Origin: Pirellulales bacterium
GTDB lineage: Bacteria; Planctomycetota; Planctomycetia; Pirellulales; JAICIG01
Length of the DNA: 26,058 nt
Assembly: GCA_025924495.1 (NCBI GenBank)
Contig: JAICIG010000043.1
Location: forward strand, 1 to 26,058
Direction of reading: 5' to 3'
Shown: positions 8,828 through 18,035 of the stretch, in pieces
How positions within the stretch are numbered: the first letter of the stretch is position 1
Layout: each line of letters opens with the position of its first letter
The notes under the pieces: generated by a model
Told to the model about the DNA's origin: nothing
Databases searched by the model: none
Seen by the model: the letters and a program-made list of their open reading frames with translations, nothing else
Made by a program: the position numbers and the translations under genes

Positions 8828-10117
8828 TCATTCTCCTACGCAGTACAGAAAACGATTGGAACGCAGCAGCAGATGCTTGCCGCTCACGACCGGACTGGCA
8901 TTGAAACCGCTGTCGTCGCCAAACTCATTATGAGCCAACACCTGGAACTTCGGCTCGGCGGCGAGCACGTAGGCGCCGCTGAAACGGCTGACGGCATAAA
9001 TGCGGCCATCGGCGATGATGGGCGAGGCATAGAACTGAGCCGAACCAGGCAAGCGCTCCTTAAAGACCACTTCGCCGGTATCCGCCTTGATGCAGGCGGC
9101 GACGCCGCGGTCGCTGACGCAGTACAAATAGCCAGCATGATAGACGGGCGAGGTAACGTAAGAACCGGCGCTGGCGCGCCAAAGTTCATGCGTTTTGGAA
9201 ACGTCGCCCTTGCCTCCCGCGCGAATGGCCATGGCGCTGTTCGAGCGGCCGCTGACTTCATAGACCACGTCGTCGTGCGCAACGAGGCTGCTGCATTGGG
9301 CAGGCGTCGAGAGGGATTCGGCGAACCACAGAAGTTTGCCCGTGGCCGGGTCGAGGCCCCAAATCTCCTCAGGAACGGCGATCGCCAGTTCCTGCTTGCC
9401 TCGGCCGTCGTCAACCAGTACTGGAGTTCCCCACGAGCCATTGATGCCGTCGGCCGCGGCCTTCCATACTTCTTTGCCCGTTTTACCGTCGAGCGCCACA
9501 AGCGCCTGGCTTTCGGCCCCGGCATTGAAAATCACCAGGCCATCATAAACGAGCGGACTGGCCGCCGAGCCCCAGCCCATTGGCGCTGAGCCATTGCCCA
9601 AATCGGCCTGCCAGAGTTGATTGCCCTCCAAGTCATACGCCAAGGCGCCTGACTTACCGTAGAAGACATAGACGCGCTCGCCATCGCAGACCGGCGTGCT
9701 GGAGGCATAGCCATGGTCGATCAAAAAGCCTTCGGCAGGATCTTCCGGCAGCCGCGCTTTCACCGCCTGCTGCCAGATGATCTTGCCGCTGGTGCGATCG
9801 AGGCACACGAGCACTCGCTGCAGGTCCTCGGGCTTGCCAATCGACTCCCTGCTGACCCCGTAACCGGTGTAGCAGGTTAACAGAATTCGGCTGCCCACGG
9901 TGATCGGACTGGAAGCGCCGGCGCCCGGCAGCTCGGTCTTCCAAACTAAGCCGTGGTCCGGCCCCCACTCCACGGGCAGCCCCTGCACTTCTGATGTCGC
10001 GGCGCCGTTGGGCCCCCGAAAGCGCGGCCAATCGGCGCCCATCAACAGCAGCGCGGCGCATCCAACGAAGAAACAAAACGAAAGAACCTGCCGACGCGAA
10101 TCCAGCCGCGTTGCCAT
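8828..10117 (-). CDS. PQQ-like beta-propeller repeat protein, exported
   Basis: This 429-residue protein has an N-terminal signal or anchor segment (RRQVLSFCFFVGCAALLLMG, residues 8-27). The planctomycete-typical ADWPRFRGPNGAATSEVQG opening comes next, then repeated blades of the form LVALDGKTGKEVWKA and IWGLDPATGKLLWFAESL. This pattern marks an outer-membrane-assembly/PQQ-type beta-propeller. Most such planctomycete proteins are not quinone enzymes; the catalytic residues of true PQQ dehydrogenases are not evident, so a binding or scaffold role is more likely. The start is the ATG at 10117, with GGGAG nine bases upstream; the frame extends further to 10216 without support. It lies 145 nt upstream of the TPR/peptidase gene on the same strand and 119 nt downstream of the Q-motif protein gene. 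Confidence 0.92.
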   Translation of the reverse strand: MATRLDSRRQVLSFCFFVGCAALLLMGADWPRFRGPNGAATSEVQGLPVEWGPDHGLVWKTELPGAGASSPITVGSRILLTCYTGYGVSRESIGKPEDLQRVLVCLDRTSGKIIWQQAVKARLPEDPAEGFLIDHGYASSTPVCDGERVYVFYGKSGALAYDLEGNQLWQADLGNGSAPMGWGSAASPLVYDGLVIFNAGAESQALVALDGKTGKEVWKAAADGINGSWGTPVLVDDGRGKQELAIAVPEEIWGLDPATGKLLWFAESLSTPAQCSSLVAHDDVVYEVSGRSNSAMAIRAGGKGDVSKTHELWRASAGSYVTSPVYHAGYLYCVSDRGVAACIKADTGEVVFKERLPGSAQFYASPIIADGRIYAVSRFSGAYVLAAEPKFQVLAHNEFGDDSGFNASPVVSGKHLLLRSNRFLYCVGE

Positions 10118-10175
10118 GCAGAACAACTCCCGAGAAGCGAGGTGATGAAAAAATGGGAAACAGCACTGGCCGGCA

Positions 10176-10202
10176 CGCGCCGGCATTCCATATGCCGGCG
10201 CG
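10176..10202. terminator. Strong 11-bp hairpin between two leftward genes
   Basis: CGCGCCGGCAT (10176-10186) and ATGCCGGCGCG (10192-10202) are perfect reverse complements around a 5-nt loop. The hairpin sits 34 nt beyond the stop of the leftward Q-motif gene and before the PQQ-propeller gene. It has no immediate T-run; a run of six T on the minus strand begins about 20 nt further on. It could attenuate or terminate transcription, or stabilise the upstream mRNA end. Another GCCGGC palindrome lies directly beside it. Confidence 0.45.
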
Positions 10203-10236
10203 CTACGGTACGGCAAGGCTCGTCATCAATCGGAGC

Positions 10237-11085
10237 TTACATCGGCGGCCGCTGACGTCCGGTGCTCTCGCGCGGTTGACCGCCGCGGCCTCCTCGACCG
10301 CCGCCCGGGCCGCCAAAGCCTTGACGCAATGCCGCCACGTCGAACGGCTTGCCTTTCAGCTCATCGAGTTGCTTGCGCTGCGCTTCACTCAGCACAGCCA
10401 ATAGCTTGGCGTCTCGCGCTTCGTTGGCCTTGCGCATTTGTTCCATCCGCGCCTGGAAGTCGACGTCGCCCCCTTCTTGTCCGCCCTGTCCAAATCCGCG
10501 CCGCATGCTCTGGGCAGACTCATCCATGATCTTGGCGATATCCTGCTTCTGTTCATCCGAGAGCTTGAGCGTCTTGGCGATTTCGTCGTTTCGCAATGCC
10601 ATGGCGCCCGCCGCCTGGACCGAGATCTGCTTGAGCCGCTTAGTTTGATCGGGCTTGAGCAGCTCGGTCAGTTTCCCTTGGTATTTCTCGTTGACTTTTG
10701 CCTGCGCGTCTCCCATTTCTTTCATCTTCTTTTCGCGCTCAGCGTCTGGCAGGTCACGAAGCGCGCCAAAGTCAATGCCAAGCTTCTCCATTGCTTCACG
10801 CTGATCCTCCCCGTAGGACGCGAGCAGCTTCTCCGCATTCTCCTTCTGCTCATCCGATAGCTCCAGATCCTTCTGTACCTCGGGATTGCGAAGTAGGAAT
10901 AACTGATTCTGCCCGCCGCCTCCGAAACCTCCGCCGAACATGCCAGCCCCTCCGCGCCCGCCGCCGAAACGGCCGCCGCCACGGCGCCCTTCCCGGTCGC
11001 CCTGCTGCGCAAGGCTGTGGCTGGCGCACGAAACGCCGACCACGATAGCCAGAAATCCAATGAACAATGACGATGATCGAGACAT
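10237..11085 (-). CDS. Periplasmic Spy/CpxP-like Q-motif protein, glycine-rich ends
   Basis: The product is 282 residues, with a signal peptide ending near SLA-Q (residue 26). After a Gly/Arg-rich stretch (33-58) comes a helical, highly charged body. It contains four L-x-x-x-Q motifs: LSDEQ (76-80), LKPDQ (143-147), LSDEQ (175-179) and LSEAQ (232-236). These resemble the LTxxQ motifs of Spy/CpxP envelope chaperones, although the protein is about twice their length. The tail (about 256-282) is again RGG-rich. The start is the ATG at 11085, with AGGAG eight bases upstream; the frame is open to 11487 but that runs into the neighbouring transporter gene. The similarity to Spy is by motif only; a chaperone or metal-stress role is inference. 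Confidence 0.8.
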   Translation of the reverse strand: MSRSSSLFIGFLAIVVGVSCASHSLAQQGDREGRRGGGRFGGGRGGAGMFGGGFGGGGQNQLFLLRNPEVQKDLELSDEQKENAEKLLASYGEDQREAMEKLGIDFGALRDLPDAEREKKMKEMGDAQAKVNEKYQGKLTELLKPDQTKRLKQISVQAAGAMALRNDEIAKTLKLSDEQKQDIAKIMDESAQSMRRGFGQGGQEGGDVDFQARMEQMRKANEARDAKLLAVLSEAQRKQLDELKGKPFDVAALRQGFGGPGGGRGGRGGQPRESTGRQRPPM

Positions 11086-11088
11086 GAG

Positions 11089-11149
11089 CCCGGCTCCTGA
11101 TAACAAGATGTGACAATCCCACGCTAGCCAAGATGTGGCAGGAGCCGGG
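11089..11149 (-). promoter_or_regulatory. Inverted repeat that would sequester the ribosome binding site of the Q-motif gene
   Basis: On the minus-strand transcript, CCCGGCTCCTG (11149-11139) can pair perfectly over 11 bp with CAGGAGCCGGG (11099-11089). The second arm contains the AGGAG ribosome binding site and ends 3 nt before the ATG at 11085. The 39-nt loop contains two copies of CACATCTTG, at 11137-11129 and 11112-11104. Such a layout can hold translation off until the stem opens through heat, ligand, protein or antisense pairing. The pairing is seen directly; a regulatory role is inferred. Confidence 0.45.
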
Positions 11150-11231
11150 ACGGGGGTTACATTTGCGCACGGGTGCTCCCCTCGGAAGGCGGGAATTCCG
11201 CACCGTTCGAGTGCTAGATGCTCGAAACCGG

Positions 11232-12245
11232 TCAGCGGTCGGCCCGCGTCACCAGAACAATGCCGACCGCCACCGCCAGCCCGCCACAGATCAGCTCCAT
11301 CGTCATGGCGTCGCCGCGCAGTCCAATGCCGAAAGCAATGCCGCATAGCGGCTGGGCGAAGCCGAACACTGCCACCTGGCTCGCACGGTGGTGACGCAAA
11401 AGGGCCGTCCAGATCAGGAAGCAGAGCCAGGCGATGACGACCCCCTGATAAAATAAGCCCCACACGACCGCGGGACTGAACCGCCATGGCGTTTCGCCTT
11501 CCAACGCCAGACTAGTGGCGAAGAACAGCGCCGTGGCCAGCAGGTTGCTCCAGAACAAAAGCTTGGAGACCTCGACCACCGCCAACGCTTGTTTGCTCAT
11601 CACGGTATTCAGGCCGATGAGTGCACTGCTGGCCAGAATGATAGCGTCTCCGAAAAAGCTCGCACGGTCGGCATCGGTGGTCGCTGCCGATTGGGCAGAC
11701 CCTCCCACAACCGCCAACAGTCCCGCAAACGCTACCAGCAAACCGAACAGCTTTCCGGCTGAAACACGGTCGCCGTGCAAGAGAAAGTGAGCCACTAGCG
11801 CCACAAACACCGGATAAGAGCCGATCAGCACCGAACCGTGTGCGCTATTGGTGTGATCCATGCCGAAGTGAAACGAGCCGATCTGAAGGAACAAGAGAAC
11901 GCCTACCGGCCACACGGCGAGCCATTGGCGGCGGGCAAGCGCCAAAGAAATCCCTTGCCAGCGGATCGTTACGGCGAGCAGCGCCGTAGCGATGGCAAAC
12001 CGACAGCCCGCGGTGGCAAACGGCGGAATTCCTTCCTGGGTGTACCGCACGGCGACAGCCAAACCGCCCCACATGACGGCGCAGAGGACGGCCAAAGACG
12101 CCGCGGACAGGGTGATCGGCTTTAACTCGGTTTCTATCGGCGCCAAGGACTGGTCCTTAATCTTCGAGACTTCCGCGGTTTCTTCCCCGCGATTCCTTGG
12201 CGACCGAACGCCATAATTCGATGGCGGAAAGACCGCTATTGCCAT
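11232..12245 (-). CDS. EamA/DMT-family inner-membrane transporter
   Basis: The product is 337 residues with about ten hydrophobic helices arranged as two EamA-like halves. The first helix starts near residue 44 (ITLSAASLAVLCAVMWGGLA). The first half includes SFHFGMDHTNSAHGSVLIGS followed by YPVFVALVAHFLL; the second half includes LIGLNTVMSKQALAVVEVSK and VAVFGFAQPLCGIAFGI. Drug/metabolite transporter family members export amino acids, metabolites or drugs; the substrate cannot be read from the sequence. The start is uncertain: ATG at 12245 gives a 43-residue cytoplasmic lead, and the frame is open to an ATG at 12329. Neither has a good ribosome site. The gene is divergent from the DUF1553 gene, with a 180-nt shared upstream region in which I see no convincing promoter. 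Confidence 0.9.
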   Translation of the reverse strand: MAIAVFPPSNYGVRSPRNRGEETAEVSKIKDQSLAPIETELKPITLSAASLAVLCAVMWGGLAVAVRYTQEGIPPFATAGCRFAIATALLAVTIRWQGISLALARRQWLAVWPVGVLLFLQIGSFHFGMDHTNSAHGSVLIGSYPVFVALVAHFLLHGDRVSAGKLFGLLVAFAGLLAVVGGSAQSAATTDADRASFFGDAIILASSALIGLNTVMSKQALAVVEVSKLLFWSNLLATALFFATSLALEGETPWRFSPAVVWGLFYQGVVIAWLCFLIWTALLRHHRASQVAVFGFAQPLCGIAFGIGLRGDAMTMELICGGLAVAVGIVLVTRADR

Positions 12246-12425
12246 TATGATGGGAGCGATCAAGCGAATCTTTGTTCGCCCCCATTGGGATCGATCGAAT
12301 GATCGGCCGGAGACGCTCTCGATGAGCATGAACCAGCCGGCTCGATCAGCGATTGCCCAATGCCTAAAGTCGCCCGCCGAGCAACAGCCTAACGTCTCAC
12401 CAGCCTACCTTTTCGGCTAACCAAG

Positions 12426-15400
12426 ATGAAGTCGAAATGCACGCCTGCAGCGCGCCCGGTCATTCGTATCGCCTGGATTGCCGCGGTTTTGCTGGCGAAC
12501 GGCGTCGCAGCCCAAGCGCGAGCAGAAGACAATGGGGAGCTGGAATTCTTCGAGAGGCGGATCCGTCCCGTGTTGGTCGAGCACTGCTACGAGTGCCACA
12601 ACAGCCGCGACAAGGCCGAAGGCGGCCTGGCCGTCGACCACCGCGCCGGATTGCTTGAAGGAGGCGATTCAGGCGAGGCCATCCTACCGGGCAAACCCGC
12701 GGAAAGCCTGCTGATTCAGGCCGTCCGGCATCAGACGTCCGAATTGCGGATGCCCAAAGGCGGGCCGAAGCTGCCTGACGCGGTCATTGCCGATTTGGCC
12801 AGGTGGGTCGAGCGCGGCGCCGCCGATCCGCGCGATGCACCCCCGTCGGCGGAAGAACTCAAAGCAGAGATCTCCTGGGAAGCAGTTCGCCAGCGGAGAA
12901 AGCGATGGTGGAGCTTCCAACCAATCGGCAAGCCCGCGCCGCCCGATGCAAGCGCCGGTTGGTCGGAACATCCGGTGGATCGGTTTTTGGCTGAACGCTG
13001 GCAAACTGCGTCTGTTATGCCAGGTGAGTTGGCCGACCGTCGGACGCTGTTGCGACGCGCTACCTTTGCACTAACCGGCCTGCCGCCAATGCCTGGCGAA
13101 ATTGAGAAGTTCTTGTCCGATGCATCTCCGCTAGCCTATGAAGGCTTGCTCGACCGGCTGCTGGCCTCGCCGCGCTTTGGCGAGCATTGGGCTCGACACT
13201 GGATGGATTGGGTCCGCTATGCCGAATCGCACGGAAGCGAGGGGGACCCGGTCATCCCACATGCCTGGCGTTATCGCGACTATTTGATCCGCGCACTGAA
13301 TGTCGACATTCCGTACGACCAGCTCGTGCGCGAACACCTGGCGGGCGACCTGCTCGCCCAGCCGCGCATCGATGCTGATTTGCAGATTAACGAATCGGCG
13401 CTTGGCACGGCCCATTACCGCATGGTGCAGCACGGCTACGCGCCGACCGACGCGCTCGATGAACAGGTGGCTTTCACCGATAACCAGATCGACGTGATCA
13501 GCAAGGCGTTTTTGGGTCTCACCATTTCGTGCGCTCGCTGCCATAACCACAAGTTCGATGCGATCAGCCAACAGGACTTTTACGCCTGGTATGGCATCAT
13601 GACCAGTTGCCGACCGGCCCTGATCACGGTCGATATGCCCAAGCGTTTGCAGCTCCATCGCAATGAACTGCAGACGTTAAAGCAACGCATCAAATCACAA
13701 TTGGCCGATGCTTGGCTCGGCGCGCTCGACAGCCTGCCGGGCCGATTGCTGACCCCATCGCCGGCAACGAATGCCGTTACCGATGAAGCGGCCAAAGATT
13801 CCAAACACCCATTGCATGCCTGGGCGGCGTTGCGTAACGAACAGGGCCCTGCCCTGGCTGCGCATTGGCAGCAGCTCGACAAAGCGTGGTCTGAGTCGAA
13901 GGCGCGCAGCGAAGCGCAAGCTTCGCCTAAATACCCGCTACGCTGGAATCTGACGGGCGAGGATTATGCCGCGTGGTTCAAGCACGGCAATGGTCTGGCC
14001 GACCGACCGTCGCGCGCCGGCGAGTTTCATATTTTGCCTGCGGGAGATCAGCTTGTTTCCAACATCTATCCGGCAGGCGTTTATTCGCACTTGCTCTCCA
14101 ACAAGCACAACGGCGTGCTCTCATCACCGCGTTTCAAGATTGAGACCGACAACATCTCGGTTCGGGTAGCCGGCGGCCAAGGAGCGCGGATCCGCCTGGT
14201 CGTAAGGAATTACCCGCGCGTGCCGGGGCTGCTCTACGAGTCATATTCGCCAAACAGCGAAGCGCTGGGCTGGCATCACTGGAGCAGCAAGTACTGGAAA
14301 GGGGAATGGGCCCATCTCGAGATTGCTACGGCCGAGGATCTGCCGGTCGAGGTCCGGCCCAACGAAGGCCGCTCCTGGTTTGGCATTGCTGAAGTCGTTG
14401 GACATGACCAAGAGCCGCCCGTCGATTTGGGAGCACCGCTGCCGGCGGTCTCCAAGGATGCTGCGCCTGACTCCCCTGCCCTGCTGGCGCAGGCTTATAC
14501 TGACGCCGCCAAAACCTGCCTCGAAGCCTGGAAGCAAGACGCACTCTCGGATCTGCAGGCCGAATTCCTCGGCTCGTTGGTCCGCGCCGGCCTGTTGCCG
14601 AACTCGCTCGACAGCCTGCCCGAGTTGGCGCCGCTGGCGGCCGAGTATCGCAAGTTGGAAGCTGAAGTCCCCGTTCCCACGCGTGCGCCCGGCGTTCTGG
14701 AAGGGACCGCATTCGACCAGCCGCTGTTTGTGCGCGGCAACCATAAGGAACCAAGCGAACCGGTCGCGCGACGATTCCTCGAAGCATTCGACGCCACGCC
14801 TTACCGCGTGCACGACAGCGGACGCCTGAAATTGGCCAATGACATCGCCAGCACGAAGAATCCTCTCTTCGCCCGGGTGATCGTCAATCGCCTCTGGCAT
14901 CACCTCTTCGGCCGGGGCTTGGTTTCGACGACCGACAACTTCGGCCACCTGGGCGAACCGCCGAGTCATCCCGAGCTGCTGGACTATTTGGCAAGCCGCT
15001 TCGTCGACGAGGGCTGGTCGATCAAGAAGATGATTCGCCATCTGATGACCGCTAAGGCGTATCAGCTCAGCAGTCCGTCAGAATCGCCGATGCCGGACGT
15101 ACCACTGTTTGCCGGCTTCGGTATCCGCCGCTTAGAAGCCGAAGCTTTGCGCGACTCGATCCTGGCCGTTGCCGGCGAACTCGATGAAAGCCGATTTGGG
15201 CCAAGCGTCGACGGGCGCAGCCGCCGGCGGAGCGTCTATGTGCGCGTGCAGCGTAATGCGCTCGATCCGTTTCTGGCCGCATTTGATGCTCCCGAGCCTC
15301 ATACGACGCGCGGCAGTCGCGACCGAACCAATGTCCCCGCGCAGTCGCTCGCCTTGCTCAACGATCCTTGGGTGCTCGACCAGGCGCGGCGTTGGGCCAT

Positions 15401-16496
15401 GAAGATTTCGGCCGACAAATCGCTGCGCGATGATACGGAGCGAATCGGGCGAATGTTTCAGACGGCGTTCGGTCGGCCCGTTCGTTCAGACGAGCTGGAA
15501 CAATGCCGTCAGTTTCTCGAGATGCAAGACCGGAAGCGTCACGATACCGCAGAGCAAGCGCGTGCGATCCAAGCGGAAATCGCGTCCCGCCGACAACAAC
15601 TCTCACGGCTGTTAGACCCAGTGCGAGCGCGGCTCCTCGCGGACCGTCCGCCACAGCTGAGCCCACACGAAGCGCCAAAGCCGCTGGCGCGGTGGGATTT
15701 CGACGACGACCTGCGTGATGCGCTGGGCGACCTGCACTTGGCGGCGCGCGGCAATGCCAAGCTCGAGGCGGGCGCGCTCCTGCTCGACGGCGTCAGCCAC
15801 GTCGAAACATCCCCGCTTCCGCGCGCGCTCGCGGAGAAAACGTTGACGGCCTGGGTGATTCTCGATGATCTCGCGCAACAGGGCGGCGGCGTGATGAGCG
15901 TCGAAACAATCGGCGGCCAGGTATTCGATGCCATCGTATTTGGCGAGCAGAATCCGCGGCAGTGGTTAGCCGGCAGCGATTTCTTTCGCCGCACCCAACC
16001 ATTCAACGGACGTGAAGAAGACAACGCATCGGAGCAGGCGGTCAGTTTGGCGCTCGTGTACGATGCAGACGGCATGATCCGCTGCTACCGCGATGGCGAA
16101 CTCTACGGCAAACCGTACCGCTCGTCCGGCTTGATGGCTTTTCCCGCAGGCGGCAGCCATGTGGTGTTCGGCATGCGGCACTCGCCGGCTGGCGGCAATA
16201 AGATGCTCAAGGGGCGGATCCTGCAAGCGCAGCTATACGACCGCGCCTTGAGCGCGGAAGAAATCTCTGCCGTGGCTCTGACCGCGCCGGGTTACGTTTC
16301 CGACGCCCAAGTGCTGGCCGCTTTTACCAACGAGCAGCGCAGCGAGCACGCTCGCCTTGCCAAGGAAGTCGCCGAGTTCGAGCAACGGTTGCAATCGTTT
16401 GAACCGCTCGACCAGTGGCGACCGGATCCAATTCGGGGCTGGCAAGACCTCGCCCATGCGCTCTTCAATTTCAAAGAATTCATTTACGTTCCCTGA
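12426..16496 (+). CDS. PSCyt1-DUF1549-DUF1553 planctomycete protein with extra beta-sandwich modules
   Basis: This giant exported protein has 1356 residues and a signal peptide ending near AQARA (residue 33). Domains in order are as follows. A planctomycete cytochrome C-like domain holds the heme motif C54-Y-E-C57-H58. DUF1549 spans about 180-390 and ends with a second CxxCH, C369-A-R-C372-H373, followed by NHKFD. A beta-rich insert lies at about 535-660. DUF1553 starts near 782. A LamG/concanavalin-like region lies at about 1088-1285 (ARWDFDD to [11 protein letters not shown]). The last 16 residues, [16 protein letters not shown], are the usual DUF1553 ending, so the LamG region sits inside the domain's tail. 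The role is unproven; these proteins are often suggested to act in redox-linked polysaccharide use. Its partner DUF1501 gene starts 23 nt downstream. Confidence 0.95.
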   Translation: MKSKCTPAARPVIRIAWIAAVLLANGVAAQARAEDNGELEFFERRIRPVLVEHCYECHNSRDKAEGGLAVDHRAGLLEGGDSGEAILPGKPAESLLIQAVRHQTSELRMPKGGPKLPDAVIADLARWVERGAADPRDAPPSAEELKAEISWEAVRQRRKRWWSFQPIGKPAPPDASAGWSEHPVDRFLAERWQTASVMPGELADRRTLLRRATFALTGLPPMPGEIEKFLSDASPLAYEGLLDRLLASPRFGEHWARHWMDWVRYAESHGSEGDPVIPHAWRYRDYLIRALNVDIPYDQLVREHLAGDLLAQPRIDADLQINESALGTAHYRMVQHGYAPTDALDEQVAFTDNQIDVISKAFLGLTISCARCHNHKFDAISQQDFYAWYGIMTSCRPALITVDMPKRLQLHRNELQTLKQRIKSQLADAWLGALDSLPGRLLTPSPATNAVTDEAAKDSKHPLHAWAALRNEQGPALAAHWQQLDKAWSESKARSEAQASPKYPLRWNLTGEDYAAWFKHGNGLADRPSRAGEFHILPAGDQLVSNIYPAGVYSHLLSNKHNGVLSSPRFKIETDNISVRVAGGQGARIRLVVRNYPRVPGLLYESYSPNSEALGWHHWSSKYWKGEWAHLEIATAEDLPVEVRPNEGRSWFGIAEVVGHDQEPPVDLGAPLPAVSKDAAPDSPALLAQAYTDAAKTCLEAWKQDALSDLQAEFLGSLVRAGLLPNSLDSLPELAPLAAEYRKLEAEVPVPTRAPGVLEGTAFDQPLFVRGNHKEPSEPVARRFLEAFDATPYRVHDSGRLKLANDIASTKNPLFARVIVNRLWHHLFGRGLVSTTDNFGHLGEPPSHPELLDYLASRFVDEGWSIKKMIRHLMTAKAYQLSSPSESPMPDVPLFAGFGIRRLEAEALRDSILAVAGELDESRFGPSVDGRSRRRSVYVRVQRNALDPFLAAFDAPEPHTTRGSRDRTNVPAQSLALLNDPWVLDQARRWAMKISADKSLRDDTERIGRMFQTAFGRPVRSDELEQCRQFLEMQDRKRHDTAEQARAIQAEIASRRQQLSRLLDPVRARLLADRPPQLSPHEAPKPLARWDFDDDLRDALGDLHLAARGNAKLEAGALLLDGVSHVETSPLPRALAEKTLTAWVILDDLAQQGGGVMSVETIGGQVFDAIVFGEQNPRQWLAGSDFFRRTQPFNGREEDNASEQAVSLALVYDADGMIRCYRDGELYGKPYRSSGLMAFPAGGSHVVFGMRHSPAGGNKMLKGRILQAQLYDRALSAEEISAVALTAPGYVSDAQVLAAFTNEQRSEHARLAKEVAEFEQRLQSFEPLDQWRPDPIRGWQDLAHALFNFKEFIYVP

Positions 16497-16519
16497 TTCT
16501 CGCAGCGGGAACCGTCGCC

Positions 16520-17986
16520 ATGAAGAATCTCGCCGCCCAACCTGACATCTTCACAGGGCCCGCCTGTTCGCGGCGTCAGATGCTCGAGCGCTGCTCGAGC
16601 GGCTTCGGCTTGCTGGCGCTTGCCGGATTACTCTCGGACCGCGCTTATGGCGCCGCGCAGTTGCCCGCGGGCGGTTCGGGAGCCAAACCGCCCCATTTCG
16701 CGCCCAAGGCCAAGAACGTGATCTTCTGCTATATGTCGGGCGGAGTTTCGCACGTCGATTCGTTCGATCCGAAGCCGCGACTCGAGCGCGACCACGGCAA
16801 GCCAATACCAATGCCGATCGAGCGTACGCAGTTCAATAACAACGGCGCGCTGATGGCCAGCCCCTGGAAGTTCGGCCCCTACGGCGAGAGCGGCATTCCG
16901 GTGAGCGAGCTCTTTCCGCACATCGGCTCCTGCGCCGACGAGATGGCCGTGATTCGCTCGATGACCGCTAAGTTCAGCGAACACGCGCAAGGCAACTTTT
17001 TCATGCACACGGGCTTCCCCTTCATGGGCAACCCCAGCGCCGGCGCCTGGGTGACCTATGGGCTAGGGAGCGAGAATCAGAATCTGCCGGGCTTCGTCGT
17101 GTTGCGCAGCGGCGATTCGGTCGTGCCACATGGCGGCGTCGGCTTATTTAGCAACGGCTTTCTGCCGGCGACGCACCAGGCATCGCTCATGTCGGTCGAT
17201 GCGCCCGAGCCGGTCCGCAATATCAAGCCGCGCGAGCCGATCGCACTACAGCGACAACGGCTCGATTTCATCGCCAACATGGACCGCCGCTTTCTCGCCG
17301 AGGGCCATAACAACAGCGCGGTCGAATCGGCGATTCTCAATTATGAAACTGCCTACCGCATGCAAGCCGCTACGCCGGAACTCGTCGACCTCAGCGGCGA
17401 AACGGAAGCGACGAAGCAAATGTATGGCCTCGACGCGGCCGAGCCGAAACAGGCGGCCTACGCGCGGCAGTGCCTTTTGGCTCGCCGCCTGGTCGAGCGC
17501 GGCGTGCGGTTCGTCGAATTAACCTGTCTGGCTTACAACATCGGCGGCGGCAATGGCGCCAACCCGTGGGATCAGCACGGCGACTTGAAGAACGGCCACG
17601 AGAAAATGGCGCGACAGGTCGATCAACCGATCGCCGCGTTAATCAAGGATTTACGAGCGCGCGGCCTGCTCGACGAGACGCTCATCATTTGGGCCGGAGA
17701 GTTCGGCCGCACGCCCTTTTCGCAAGGGAGCAACGGCCGTGATCACGATCCGTTCGGCTTCAGCGTCTTTCTGGCGGGCGGCGGCATCAAAGGCGGAACG
17801 ATCTACGGCGCCACCGACGAATTCGGCTATCGCGCCGTCGACAAGGCCTGCACCATCTACGATCTCTGGGCCACCGTGCTCAACCAACTTGGCATCAATC
17901 ACCTCGACCTCACCTACCGTTTCGGCGGCCGCGATCTGCGGTTGACGGATGTGTACGGGAATGTGTTGACAGAGATCCTTGGTTAA
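16520..17986 (+). CDS. DUF1501 protein, Tat-exported sulfatase-like fold
   Basis: The product is 488 residues. It opens with a twin-arginine-type leader, CSRRQML (R18-R19) followed by a hydrophobic stretch ([12 protein letters not shown]), so export in folded form is likely. DUF1501 signatures include [36 protein letters not shown] and [20 protein letters not shown]. The fold is related to alkaline phosphatase/sulfatase proteins, but the family's activity is not established. The start ATG at 16520 comes 23 nt after the DUF1553 stop. The frame continues upstream into the DUF1553 gene, but only this start places the leader correctly. The DUF1553/DUF1501 pair is one of the most repeated two-gene units in planctomycete genomes, and the two products presumably work together outside the cytoplasm. 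Confidence 0.95.
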   Translation: MKNLAAQPDIFTGPACSRRQMLERCSSGFGLLALAGLLSDRAYGAAQLPAGGSGAKPPHFAPKAKNVIFCYMSGGVSHVDSFDPKPRLERDHGKPIPMPIERTQFNNNGALMASPWKFGPYGESGIPVSELFPHIGSCADEMAVIRSMTAKFSEHAQGNFFMHTGFPFMGNPSAGAWVTYGLGSENQNLPGFVVLRSGDSVVPHGGVGLFSNGFLPATHQASLMSVDAPEPVRNIKPREPIALQRQRLDFIANMDRRFLAEGHNNSAVESAILNYETAYRMQAATPELVDLSGETEATKQMYGLDAAEPKQAAYARQCLLARRLVERGVRFVELTCLAYNIGGGNGANPWDQHGDLKNGHEKMARQVDQPIAALIKDLRARGLLDETLIIWAGEFGRTPFSQGSNGRDHDPFGFSVFLAGGGIKGGTIYGATDEFGYRAVDKACTIYDLWATVLNQLGINHLDLTYRFGGRDLRLTDVYGNVLTEILG

Positions 17987-18035
17987 TGCCAACCTGCCGG
18001 ACAGACAGGATTAGGAATGTCTGCTCGCCAGACTG

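Noticed and set aside
8756..9589. Plus-strand frame of 277 codons opposite the PQQ-propeller gene
   Set aside because: It is a shadow of the minus-strand propeller repeats and has no ribosome site or family signature.
12258..12347. Cluster of five GATC sites between EamA and DUF1553
   Set aside because: GATC/CGATCG is common throughout this sequence, including in coding regions, and there are no DnaA boxes or other origin features nearby.
14241..15041. Minus-strand frame of 266 codons within the DUF1553 gene
   Set aside because: It is opposite a well-defined domain region, has no recognisable motif and reflects composition.
18019..18033. Hairpin GTCTG-CTCGC-CAGAC between the convergent DUF1501 and Gfo/Idh genes
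   Set aside because: The stem is only 5 bp with no T-run, too weak to call a terminator although the position would suit one.
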